From positions 5,005,577-5,069,576 of the forward strand of contig OZ234499.1 in NCBI GenBank assembly GCA_965153455.1: a DNA stretch of 64,000 nt, written 5' to 3'. Shown here piece after piece: positions 8,654 through 19,357 of this stretch. The position numbers were made by a program, and so were the translations under genes. The stretch comes from Sphagnum compactum (taxonomy: Eukaryota > Bryophyta > Sphagnopsida > Sphagnales). Within the stretch, counting starts at the first letter, position 1, and each line of letters begins with the position of its first letter. The notes beneath the pieces were generated by a model. It made no database searches. It had not been told where the DNA came from and worked only from the letters and a program-made list of their open reading frames with translations.

Positions 8654-10750
8654 AAGGCCAAGGATCGGAAAGATGACCAATCATATGGTTCAAATGTTGT
8701 AAATTTTTTTTGTGGAGCTGGTTTTTTAGTATTAGTGGCGTTAGACAATGTTATGCCACATATGTTAAAAGATTATGGGTCATGGGTAGTAGATGATGGA
8801 AACCATGTTATGGTTTCAAATCCTAATGAAATGATTTCCATAGTTACACTAGTGATAAAGGCTAGTGGCCATGTGTTAGAACCATGAGGTGTTGATGAGA
8901 AATTGGATCTTCAACGTGGTGAAACTCCATGCTAGATGCAACCCCCATAATTGTTTGTGTTGACAAACACCAATCCTGATCCTATGGGGGTGTCAACTTT
9001 TAATGAGGTGCCAAAAAAGGTGCCTAGTTCGATTTCTAGGCCCAAGGCACCCACAAGTTTAATGGAGGTGGCCAAAGCAATGTGTTAGGCATCATTTTTT
9101 GTTAAGACAATGGCCATTTCAAGTATTCAACTAGTAACTATGTTTCGTTTAGTAACCACATTATGTGAAAGTGGTGGGACACTAGATGTGGTGATTAAGT
9201 CGAAGGATGTTTTTGTACCTCCTATAGTTCCCCATTTAGTTTTTGAGGCCAATGTACCATGGAGGTGTCCAAGGTTCAACTTGAATCTTAGCATGTGGAT
9301 GTGGCCAAATTTCATGACCTTCTAACGTGGCCAACCATTGATCAAGCCAATGTTATTCCTAGTGTTGTGGTTTTGCATAATGAGGGAAGGAGTTTTTTTA
9401 GTTAAAAGGGGCATTAATTCATCGATATCAACTTGGCAAGGTGTTGTTGGATTCCAGTGTTCAACCCATTGATGTTGGGCAAAGTTATTGTTGATGGTCT
9501 TGGATAGATCAATGTTAATCTTGACCCATGCCCATATCAAATTTTGACATCAATGGGTGGGTTAAAGAAGGCACGAAGGTTAACCAAACAAGAGATTGTG
9601 ATCTAGGTTAATACCAACGAACTAACATACTACATTATAGTGCGAGGCTGAGTAATGGTCACGCATGTTACGTCTTATGATGTATTGGTTGGAGGTGTGG
9701 TTTTGTATCCCTTGGGGGTTAACATTCATTTTTGGGAAGAAATCACATATTACCACCCAAGCTAGCAAACATGAACTATTCACAAAGCTTCATTACTAGT
9801 GAGATTCATGGGGCGGTAAGTAAGAAAATTTAACAAATCAATTATGTTAGTTGGATTTTCTGACCTTCCACATGGACTTGAGTTGTTGGAAGGTAATGTC
9901 CATGACTAAAATGCACCTCCAGATGGTAAATTGGCAACGTTAGGGTTAGAAGGGATGTTAATCATCTAGTGTCACCATTGGATCCCATACCACCATTGGT
10001 ACATTGATTGAATTCCAAGCATCGACCAATCACTACATTCATTAGGCTTGGCACAATTTGCCATCACCAAGCCCATAATCACTTGCGAACATTGGTAATG
10101 GGCCTCCATGTATGAGCCCTTTAGATACCAAGGTTTTTTAGTGGGATATTCCCAAGGATGGGATATGCTTACTTGAGTTGTTTAAAGGCATTAATTTAGA
10201 TTAGCTACAGTTTTACAGTTTAACATTTTAGTTCGCAGATACCATTATGTGGAAAAGGATCCATAAGCTAGATAAGCCTCCATGTGACATGTTATGATGT
10301 TGCAACAAAGGTATCCTAACTTGTTACCAACGTCAACTATATAAGGTTATCAACGTTCCTTACCAAATAACATCACCTTGTTGGGGGCGCCAAATTTGAT
10401 TAAGATTAAGCCAATTGATTTGGTCATTTTTGGATGGTTGTGCCAAGGTTTTTCACATGCGAGTATGGGCTAAGGATTTTTAGATCCTAGGTCAAGTTTA
10501 TTTTGGGAATTGATTCGTGTTGTGCAATATTTACAAATAGACACAAATGTACCCATATGCATATTTGTTGAAAAATGTCCCACCATTGGGAGATTTTCAA
10601 CAAACTGTTTTGGTTAGTTGGTAATATATTAGGGTTTAAATTGGCAAACCAATGCAAGTGAATGTTGCTTCAGATGATTCACCAACTCATTGATTTTGAT
10701 GGCTTTGGACTAACATAGCACCACCAAAGGTGATCCAATGAACATACTAA
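8654..10750 (+). mobile_element. Decayed relative of the same retroelement (gag/protease/methyltransferase fragment)
   Basis: This segment aligns collinearly with the intact element but is far more diverged and full of stops and frameshifts. Matches include 9145-9180 with 2555-2590 (ACATTATGTGAA), the protease block 9440-9500 with 2850-2908 (LLDSS then QP), the protease C-terminus 9670-9760 with 3070-3165 (SYDVLVGG), and 9890-9990 with 3295-3410 (a block read LLEGN). Sense-orientation methyltransferase follows from about 10110. Homology stops near 10750, before any RT. It probably represents an old insertion next to or into which the younger element jumped. Confidence 0.82.
10108..10750 (+). 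pseudogene. Decayed DNMT3-like methyltransferase in sense orientation
   Basis: Read on the + strand through several frameshifts, the translation follows the inverted methyltransferase of the younger element. SPLDTK is at about 10116, GICLLELFKGI (motif I) at about 10158-10190, and YHYVEKD at about 10240. LVIFGWLCQGFSH (motif IV, with Leu where Pro is expected) is at about 10422-10460. A block read DPRSSLFWELIRVV lies at about 10490-10530, VEKCPTIG (motif VI position) at about 10570-10590, and WLWTN at about 10705. In-frame stops such as TAG and TAA are frequent, so it cannot be active. It directly follows the protease remnant, as expected if the enzyme sits between protease and RT in the ancestral element. 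Confidence 0.83.
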
Positions 10751-11320
10751 CTCATTTTAAAAATATTAAATTAAATTATTATTTTTATTATTATTGCATA
10801 TTGTAATCACATAAATCCTCAAGATGGATCCAAGTGCAACACATGTAGTGAAAACCACATGCATCCCACAACTATTAATAATAGCAATAATACCTTGTGT
10901 AGAATCTAAAATGTGGACCTTCACACAAGTTTAGTAATATTACCTAAATAATTTTGTTGAGTACCTAATTCACAATTAATTTTTTCTTTTGTTTTGGGTA
11001 AATTGTTTTGAGAATGTTTTGGACAAATTTGTTTTGTCAATGCAATTTAAATTCTCTTTTCAAATTGGGAATTTTTTTCCATTTTTTCAACCTCACAAAA
11101 TTGAAAAAAAATCCCTAATCTCAACATTATTTAAGTAATATTCTTTTAATGTTGTTTTGTTTTAATGTTAATGATCTTTACCTTTCACTTTCACCATCAA
11201 ATTTTTAACATCATAATGGTCACTTAAGAGCGATATTCCACCGTTCACCCTGAGTTTCTTAGGTTCAAAGCTCTTTCCAAAATGTATTGCAAAGGGGCAC
11301 ATAGAACATCGTGATGTCCA
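10751..11320. other. AT-rich intergenic DNA
   Basis: Low-complexity A/T-rich sequence between the decayed element and the repeats upstream of the next gene. I see no gene, tandem array or inverted repeat that I can support. Confidence 0.5.
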
Positions 11321-11760
11321 GCAAATAATCTCCAAAGAAGTTCCTAATTATGCTGCAGAATCTTTCCTGATTGCCAATTACATCATATAATGACTTCTAA
11401 ATCAAAACCGGATAATGACCACCCACAGCTTGGTCAGGTCCTTTGTCCAATCCCCGTTTTTCTTCTCTTCTCTAGCAATAATCTCCCAAGCTCCTAATCT
11501 CCAAAGAAGTTCCCAATTATATATCAGAATCTCTCCTGAGTGCCAATTACGACATATAATGGCTTATTGTTAGTGAAACCCGGCTGACGACCACCCGCGG
11601 CTTGGCCGGGTCCTTACTTCCCTTCTCTAGCAAATAATCTCCGAAACTCCTAATTATGTAGCGGAATCTCTTCTGATTGCCAATTACGCCGTTTAATGGT
11701 TATTATTCTGACCCGGCTTCCGACCACCCGCAGCTTGTCCGGGTCCTTTCTTCTCTTCTC
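11321..11760 (+). repeat. Three tandem copies of a 140-170-bp promoter-proximal repeat
   Basis: Each copy has the order AATCTCC, CTAATTAT, CAGAATCT, TGCCAATTAC, a run ending in ATAATGG, CCGG, GACCACCC and GGTCCTT, with the last part CpG-rich. Copies begin near 11326, 11496 and 11636. The third keeps the most CpG sites (GACCCGGCTTCCGACC) while the first shows CpG decay (AAACCGGATAATGACC). The array ends about 175 bases before the chosen start codon of the + strand gene and may contribute promoter elements. Confidence 0.75.
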
Positions 11761-11936
11761 CTCTTCTATTGTATTGTATTCTCCTCCTCTCTTCTACTGC
11801 TGCGGGCGCTGAGGGGAGCCGGGGGTGGATCGTCGTCGTCGTCGTCGTCGGTGGAAGCAAGCGAGGATTCTTGTATGTTGCTGCCGGTGGCGAGGTTTAT
11901 GGTTGTTGTTTTCGTCGTCTTTCGTTGAAGGTTGTG

Positions 11937-14900
11937 ATGTTGTTGCCAAGCCATGATTCGATGATGCTGGAGGTGTCGCGTGATGATGCCAGTACAGTAT
12001 CGCAGCAGCCGGCTCCATTTCGTGTTCAGTTAGCCCTTGCGATCGCACTTGCGCGAGCGCGTTCAGCGTCGTCTCGGAGGCGAGGTGAAGACGATGAATT
12101 GAATCGCTGGAAGAAGAAGGTGCGGGGTTGTGAAAAATTGATTCTGTTTTTGTGCGAAGAAGAAGTAGCAGGAGGAGTCAGGACGGAGGGGAGGAAGTCA
12201 GATAATTATGAGCGTACTTCTACGAGTTTGAATAGGAAGTGGAAGTCGTACGAAGAAAATTTGTGCGATACATGCTCTGCAGATGTTCTGGTACAAATGA
12301 AGTGTCTGATTATACCTTGGACATACGTGCTGGTCGCACGTACTTGCTGCTATGAGAAGCCCTGTTTGTAGTCCTATACGTCGTTTACAGGCTACAAAGT
12401 GTGGGCGGTGATTTTGCGGAAGAATGAACGGCTATTTGTTTTCACATTTGCTTCCTAGAGCACGGTCTTCGTACTTTCACGAGTCGCAAGCTTATGCAAA
12501 GTCGTAGGAGCTTCGTCCATGCGAGCATTGTTAGATTCTCCGGTTCAGTTTACCGGTAATGTAAGGAGAAAGCTTCTGAAGGATGCTGCAGTGAGGTGAT
12601 TTAGGTCATGGAATTTGTCTAATAGACCATTTACATTCCAAATCTTCATCGCTGGAAATCGCATTAGCTGGTGATACGATGGCTGCGATGGTTCGGAAAG
12701 AGCTCACAGCAAGCATTGTCATTTTGAATTTGTGTTGCAGGCTAAGCTCTTGGAGCAAGAGATTCAGTCAATAACAGAGGATCTTCAACAGATACAAGGT
12801 CATCTGCTGCTGCAAAGAGAGTTTTGAATGTTGCTCTTCTTGCAGCCTTTTTTCACCTGAGCAGCTTCAGTTGTTGATGGTTTCTGTTTCATGAACAACA
12901 TGTAAAATTCCTTCTTTCAGGCACCAGTTGGTTCATGTTCCTGGACATGTATGTGTGCATCTAGAAATACAGATAGAAGTATAGCAGAAGATAATGATGC
13001 TGATGATTAGTGGGAGCTGCCATTCTGTTCTTGTATGGTGCAGTGAACATAGTTCTATCCTATGAAGATAAATTGTCAGCCCTGGGTTGTCATATTGCTG
13101 GAACAGGTTCTTCGGTATGGGATAAGTTGCCTCCTCTTCCTTCATGCAAATGCCTTTTTCTTGGGCCACAAAGGGATCAAGTTTACTCTTTGGAAAATGA
13201 GACTGAAGAAAGTTGGGATGATGATTTCAGCCAGGCTTCAATTCAGGGATTTCTCCGAAATGGTACTAGTACTAAAATGTCCAAGTCCAGTGTCAGTGTG
13301 GTTGTGGACTAGTGAGTTTGTAGTGATTGCTCAAGAAGACGAGGTGAGTAATGTTCACATATGATGAATGCTGGCAAATGACTTTCACAATATAAAATTT
13401 ATCTACTTTGATGAATGCTGGGGTTTGTAAGACAGCTGCAATTTCCCTCAATGCCTCCCATTATAAGGTCGGCTGGTGATTGGCCTTTTCATTGTGTGGT
13501 TGAATGTGGGAGCAGTGCGGATCATAATGCGGGCATCAAAGCAGGATACAAATCAAAAGATTATCGATGGTGATTTGTTAATTCTTCCTTACCTGTGCCC
13601 TCATTCTACTGGACCTGGTTGGTAGAGTGAGTGATAGCATCTGCAGTTGGAGACAGTCATGACCTTCCAACAAGGGAATACAGAATATCTGAACATGATA
13701 TTTAGTTCACTTGGCAAAAAGGTTTTTAAGCCCTCCACAGCTTGGATACATTTAGTTTTGTAAAAGTAGTGAACAGGATGGGCTGCAGCTTTCTAGGAGG
13801 TGTTTAGATTGTGCCCAAAGGTGAATATCTGATCTGGCTTTGTGGGGTCAATGTGATCTGCAGACAAGAGTCTGGGACAGCTCACCATGGTGGTTAACTT
13901 TATTGGAGTTTTGTGCTGCAAAATTCATCCACTGGTTAGCTGTGAACACCAGTTTGTCTGTCTTTCCAGATTTCCTGAGGCTTCATGAGGCCACCAGGAT
14001 CATGTGGCCACTAAAGGATAGAGTGCCTGAACATGTTGTCATCTCTACAAGTACCTGTATTCTATGATTCTATGTCCATCTTGCAAAGAGTGGAATGACG
14101 GGCTCATATTTAAGAATTAAGTTGCACTTGTGGCTTGGACCTTTCCAGAACTCAAATCTCAAATATGTGGAGGCTTACACACATCAAGCTGTGGAGTTCA
14201 TAAAAGGTGGAAGCTTTTCACTGGGCGAATCCCAGCTACTACAATTGCATAAATACTAGAGAGAGTAATGTGGTTCCTCAGTATTGGGAACTTGGAGACA
14301 TATTGGAAAAACTGGACAACCTGAGTGTGCTGCCATGAGGGTGGGAAATTATTGGGGTTTCTGACATTCATTTTAAAGCTTTGTCCCAACTCTTTTCACC
14401 TAACAAGACAATTTTGAGTGCTGTATTGTTCTGTCCATGACCCAAAATGAAAAAACCTGACAATTGCATGCTGTTTTCTGAATATGACTATCTAGATGCT
14501 GTTCCATGGATACTGAAAGGAAGCAGTGAGGAACAATCACGTGGTGGTTACGTTGTCAATAAATTGATCCTGGAGCTACTAGGGAAGATGCTGACTTTCA
14601 ATTCTGAGACAGGTTGTTTCTTCTCATTCTGTAGCCTCTTCTCCCTGATTGGGATACATTGTGTGATGGCTCTAGTTTTGGGTTGACCTTTAGGAACTTG
14701 ACATGTTTGTCAATGATGTAGCATCAATAGCAAATCCCCTCTGACATTTAAGCAGTTCCACATTGCAGACTCGGATAATGCTCTCGATCACAGAGTATGG
14801 TGTCAACAGATAATGATGAAGCTATCAGTCCTTCCATACATTGGACAGCGTGTGCTGCTGTTGACATCCCGTCGAATTGTGCAAGTGTTGGAAAGGCTGG

Positions 14901-15651
14901 TGTTTATGGAACCATTTGATGACGGAGTTTCTCAAACTTATGAAAATCTGTTCTTCCTGTAAGTGCTTTGAACAAGACTTTAAATAGGTTGTTGATCCTG
15001 CTCTCAATTTAGTTTAAACTCTTCTAAATTCTGGTCTAAACACCATATATGAGAGTCTTGATTTTTAGCTGTTTGTTGGTAGGTTTCTAGTTCAGAGATG
15101 TCTGCAAGAATGGGTGTGGGTTATTGTCAAATAGGATTAAGTCTGGACCATTAGTTGTTTGTTTATTTTTAGGTTCCTAGTTTGTGTCTGGATTTCTTCC
15201 CAGAATGGAGCTGAGTGACCATACTGTCAAATAACACCAAGGACAAAACTGCTGAGCTGATTGTTTGATGCAGATTTCAGCTGGTGGAAAGACTTCTGGA
15301 GGAGCTCTTCTTCACTTCATGGGCCAAAGACACAGACAATGGCTTTGATCATGGTAGTGCTTGTTTCACTCCAAAATTTTCATTGACATTTCCATATCTC
15401 TAAAATCACATCTGACACATGTATTTGCAGGACTGCTGGAAGAGTGGGTAACGTGCCACTTTAAGGCAACAGCAACACTTCAACAGACATCAAATTGGAT
15501 CTCAAGAGTTATGGATCGGATCACTGCAAAATTGATTGAATACCTCCATAGAACTGGAGCTCCATCAGGTCAATTGCAAGATGGTTGGCACTTGGCTCTC
15601 ATGCATCTAGTCAAGTCTGCCTCCTCCACTGTAGCATGCTCTGGTCTTTAG
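11937..15651 (+). CDS. MULTIPOLAR SPINDLE 1 (MPS1)-like protein, multi-exon
   Basis: Exons supported by splice sites and matching phase are 11937-12119, 12741-12798, 13107-about 13262, about 14496-14612, 14769-14958, 15274-15353 and 15431-15651 (stop). One or more exons between 13262 and 14496 remain unresolved. Exon 1 encodes a helical start (VQLALAIALARARS ... RWKKK), exon 2 a coiled coil (AKLLEQEIQSITEDLQQIQ), and exon 3 the SCKCLFL block. The 14769-15353 exons read YIGQRVLLLTSRRI, FMEPFDDGVS, then LFQLVERLLEELFF, and the last exon begins LLEEWV with VMDRITAKL. These recall plant MPS1, needed for spindle organisation and meiotic break formation; the name rests on memory of that family. The start is the first in-frame Met after a low-complexity stretch; 11961 and 11964 are alternatives. 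Confidence 0.6.
12120..12740 (+). other. First intron of the MPS1-like gene
   Basis: The donor AAG|GTGCGG at 12119/12120 and the acceptor TTGCAG at 12735-12740 bracket 621 bases. An apparent open frame runs on into the intron up to 12371 but loses the coding character of the exon. Confidence 0.6.
13263..14495 (+). other. Unresolved middle part of the MPS1-like gene
   Basis: It must contain at least one intron. Possible short exons lie near 13323-13341 (before GTGAGT) and after CTGCAG at 13649 (reading LETVMTFQQGNTEYL). An open frame at about 13840-14067 (FIHWLAV, FPDFLRL) could also contribute. None is secured by phase or homology, so I leave the chain open here. Confidence 0.35.
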
Positions 15652-18600
15652 TTTGCTTGTGACCTTGCTCTCTCAGGACTTCTGTTCACTGCCAAGTGCT
15701 TAAAATTTTGCATTAGCATTTCATTGCTGTCCAGCACTGGCTCTTGAATCTGAACATCATGGCTCTTACGGTTTCTTTCAGATTCATCAGTATGACATGA
15801 ATTGAATTGAATTTCTTCTCATGAGAGGGGGAAGGCATATTCTAAATGTGCACAGATCCTTAATTGCATCATTACACCATGCAAACTTGTCAGTCAAAAA
15901 CCTAAGTGGGCTTTGCAGTTCAGTCAAGTAGCGGGTGTCCTGAAATGGTAAAAGTCAAGAAGCACTAATTTGTCATGTTGTGAAGGGAAGCTCCATATGC
16001 AATCTTGGTGAAGTACCATGCTCTTCCAAGTTTTTGGTGAGCAATTCCAACCTTGGAAGGGTTTTTTTGACTTCTGCATGTGCCTTTTGTTTGCTCTGAT
16101 CATGTGCATATTCATGTTATATTTTGCTCTGAAGTTGATATCCTTGTTCTAATTTTACTTGACATTAGTGTGCCAATCCCATCACCAATTCTGCATATAC
16201 ATTCACTGTTGTCACAGTCGACCTAATTTGCAGATGGAGATAAAAGTGATGAAAAGTGCCTGTGAAAATTAACATAGGGTGGTAGGGGATGCATAAACTG
16301 CAGTACATGAATTTTCAATATAGGAACTACATTTACAGGTGGTGCAGTTAAACAATTTTCATGAGATTTTTTGTGATGTTTTTGGCAGGGGATCATGGTA
16401 TCATTGCAATCTTTTATATCAATGACAAAGAATACTCTGCAATTACACACTGAAGGTAACTGTTACGTCAGGTCTAGCAAAACCAAAACTAACTTGACAA
16501 GAATGAGTGCATGACGCTAAGAGATAGTGCTGATAATGCAAGCCAAAGAATCTTAGTGTTGAGAGGCCTATGGAGAGAAGTAGTGGTTAGGGCTTCTAGC
16601 ACCCAAAGCTGATCCTTTGTGCACACCACATTCCATTATTTCAATATGTCTTCTGTTGTAGATCTGCATTTTCTACACCGTTTTGTTGTTCCAATAAGCA
16701 TCTCTGAAGAGATTCACATTTGTAAGAAGGTGAACATCTCAGTAACACACACTTATTGTTTGACACCATCCCATTCAGCTTTATTGACTTAATTTGTGAA
16801 AGTACCTTCAACCCTTGCTTGAGAGGCGTTGAGTCACAAGTTCTTTCATGTATGTGTGTTTAAGCACTCTTGTTTGTTTGTTTGTTTGAGGAGTTTTGTT
16901 TTTTTGTGTGTTTTGTTCATTGTTCCTTTGCTTTCGGGTTAGGTTGAGGTTGGATAAAGATAGTAAGTGCCATTGATTGGGAGAAGGTGTTCATTTTCTA
17001 ATATTTTGGTAAGGCTTGTCACTTGTGTTGTAGGCACAAAAAAAAACCTTCAATTTAAAGAAAAAATAGTTCGTGCTGCAACACAACAAATTGAAAACAT
17101 TGGATTTGATTCATTGATTATTGAAACACTCAAGGATGTACTTTCGCTACAGCAAAGTTGTACCTACTAGTGGTTTGTTTGGAATTTGTGCAAAAATTGC
17201 AAAGTTGAACATCAGATACAAGCAAAGCCGCAACTTTGTGTATATATGCCAATTTGTTGATGATGCTTGGATAAATCTTGAGAGGTAGTTTTTGTTAAGA
17301 TTGCTTTATGAAAGCATTTAAAGGGTGAATCTTTAGTTGTGAAAAATTGGACTTGATCAATGATTTTGTTTTCAATTTTGTGAGTAGGTGTACTGGTGAT
17401 CATCCATAAGAGGACTTAGCCAAATTTGGCTACAGGTCACAGAGGAAAGTAGAATTTTTTTGGAATCCTACTATGTTTTGGTGACATGCTAGAACCAATT
17501 GTCTAAATATGGCAAGTTTAAGTGATTTTTTTCCTGCAAATATGGTGACTTGGGGCCATTCTTTCCAAAAAGAAAACTCCTTTGTATGAGTCACAGCCCC
17601 TTCACTTTTGTCACCAAGTGGCAAAAATTTCTCACAAAAGAAAACACTGGAGGTGGTGTTCAAAATTGGTTTGAAATTGAATAATGCACAATTCTTTCTT
17701 TGTTGCTTGCAAGCAACAATGTCCCCACTTTATCCAACTCGTAGTCAACAACTTACATGATTTGTAATACATATTCAAACTATTGGTGAGCACAAGGGAT
17801 TGATAAATGATCTATCTATTCTATACTAAGTAGCAAAAACAAAAAATAAATGATGGACCTTAAATAAAACTTACACGATTGTATCAAGTTCTCAAAATTT
17901 CAGCATCAACAGGCAAAAAATTTCCTTCACTTTTCTGACATTTCAAACTATTTTATTTTATTTTTCAATTTTGTGATGTTGCCACACTAGCTATCATCCA
18001 CAAGGAGATTTAGCCACCATTTGGCTATGAAAGTACAATTTTTACTAAAATCTTTTATATAATTTAAATTTAAAAAATAGTCTTTTTTGGGGGGTAAAAG
18101 CATTTCACCAAATGGCCAAAATTTGCTGCAAAAAAAATGCAGTCTCAAACAGGTAATTTTGTAAAGTTTTGGCATTTCAAAAATATATATAATCAGTGCC
18201 AAATTGAAAAGGTAATCCCGTAGTTACAAGAGAGAACAACAACTGTCTTGACAATTTTGAATTCCAAATCCTGGATTCAAAATTATACAGTAATCCCATG
18301 AACCCTGTAAATTCTAAGCAGGCATTGCTTAGCTCTCTCAATCAACCTCCTATGCACTTAAAATGACAACTGAGAATTGAGTTTGCACATAACTGTGCAC
18401 AAATCTTAAACACTTCGTCATCAATTTTTTTGGCATTACAAATGGAGATGTACCAGAGCATGGGAAGTTAGATGACAATCCCAAATGCTCTTGGTGGCCT
18501 TTGGAAATATTGATCAGTGGACTTTAGAATCTCCATCAACAGGACTGAAAGTCAGAAGACACAAGCTTGTTCCACATATGTAATGATCCACGAAAAACCC

Positions 18601-19357
18601 AATGACTGCCTTCTCCTCAGCACAAAAATTCAACATTTGAACCAAAGGATCTGAACACAGTACAATATAATAGAACAACAAACATTTAAATAAAGTCATT
18701 TAGTGATTGAATATTTCAATTACAGGCAACTAAACTTTGTTTTGCCAAATTCCTCAATTTCCTTGGGCTGAATCAACATTGTACATTTTGTACTGTCTCT
18801 GCATTGAGATCAGTAGAAGGGCAAGCATAAAGCTGGCAAATCTTATAAGGTACTCCAGATCCATGTGATAATTTGCCTTCAGTGCTCCTCTCTAGACCCA
18901 GGTCTCACATAACTGCTGAGTCTATCTGTGAGCAAGGGGGTATTAAGCTATAGACTAAAAGGGATCCTGTAAGGCCCTTTGAAACAGACTTTTTAAGTGT
19001 GGGATGTTTGTGATTATACAAGCTGTCTTTTCAACTATCATCCTTCTAGGGTTACTGTATCCTTCTCCCAACTGTCCATTTCCAACACACTAAAGATTAA
19101 CCAGACACAAACAATTCTCACCTTGGCCATTTCTTGGAACCCAAGAACTGGGAAGGCCACCCATTTCCCATACACATAGCATTACTGGTTAGCCATGTCC
19201 TCCTACAAGGACTCAGACATCGCTGGGTTCTCGCACAAGGAGGTGGCTGCTTTAATTCTTACTGCCATGTGTTATTAGCCATGATCTCTTGCACCAAGGA
19301 CAGGTATCAATCCTGGATCCTACAAATTGGATGCCTGCCTGCTTACCCCATGAATTA
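15652..19357. other. Intergenic region between two convergent genes
   Basis: About 3.7 kb carry the 3' ends of the MPS1-like (+) and CHX (-) genes. It holds at least two copies (near 17380-17432 and 17965-18027) of the dispersed repeat with the TAGCCAAATTTGGCTA core. I find no additional protein gene. Confidence 0.55.
17380..17432 (+). repeat. Copy of the palindromic dispersed repeat with perfect core
   Basis: TTTTGTGAGTAGG, GATCATCC and the exact palindrome TAGCCAAATTTGGCTA at 17417-17432 are followed by GGAATCCTACTATGTTTTGG, also found after the 52-kb copy as AGAATCCTACTATATTC. Confidence 0.8.

Noticed and set aside
8630-8887. Independent 85-codon gene after the LTR
   Set aside because: It begins inside the 117-bp LTR repeat and runs into the decayed retroelement; it is a frame remnant.
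11769-11936. N-terminal extension of the MPS1-like protein
   Set aside because: The stretch is low-complexity (Val and Gly runs from GTC/GTT repeats) and lacks similarity to the conserved part; it is more likely 5' leader.
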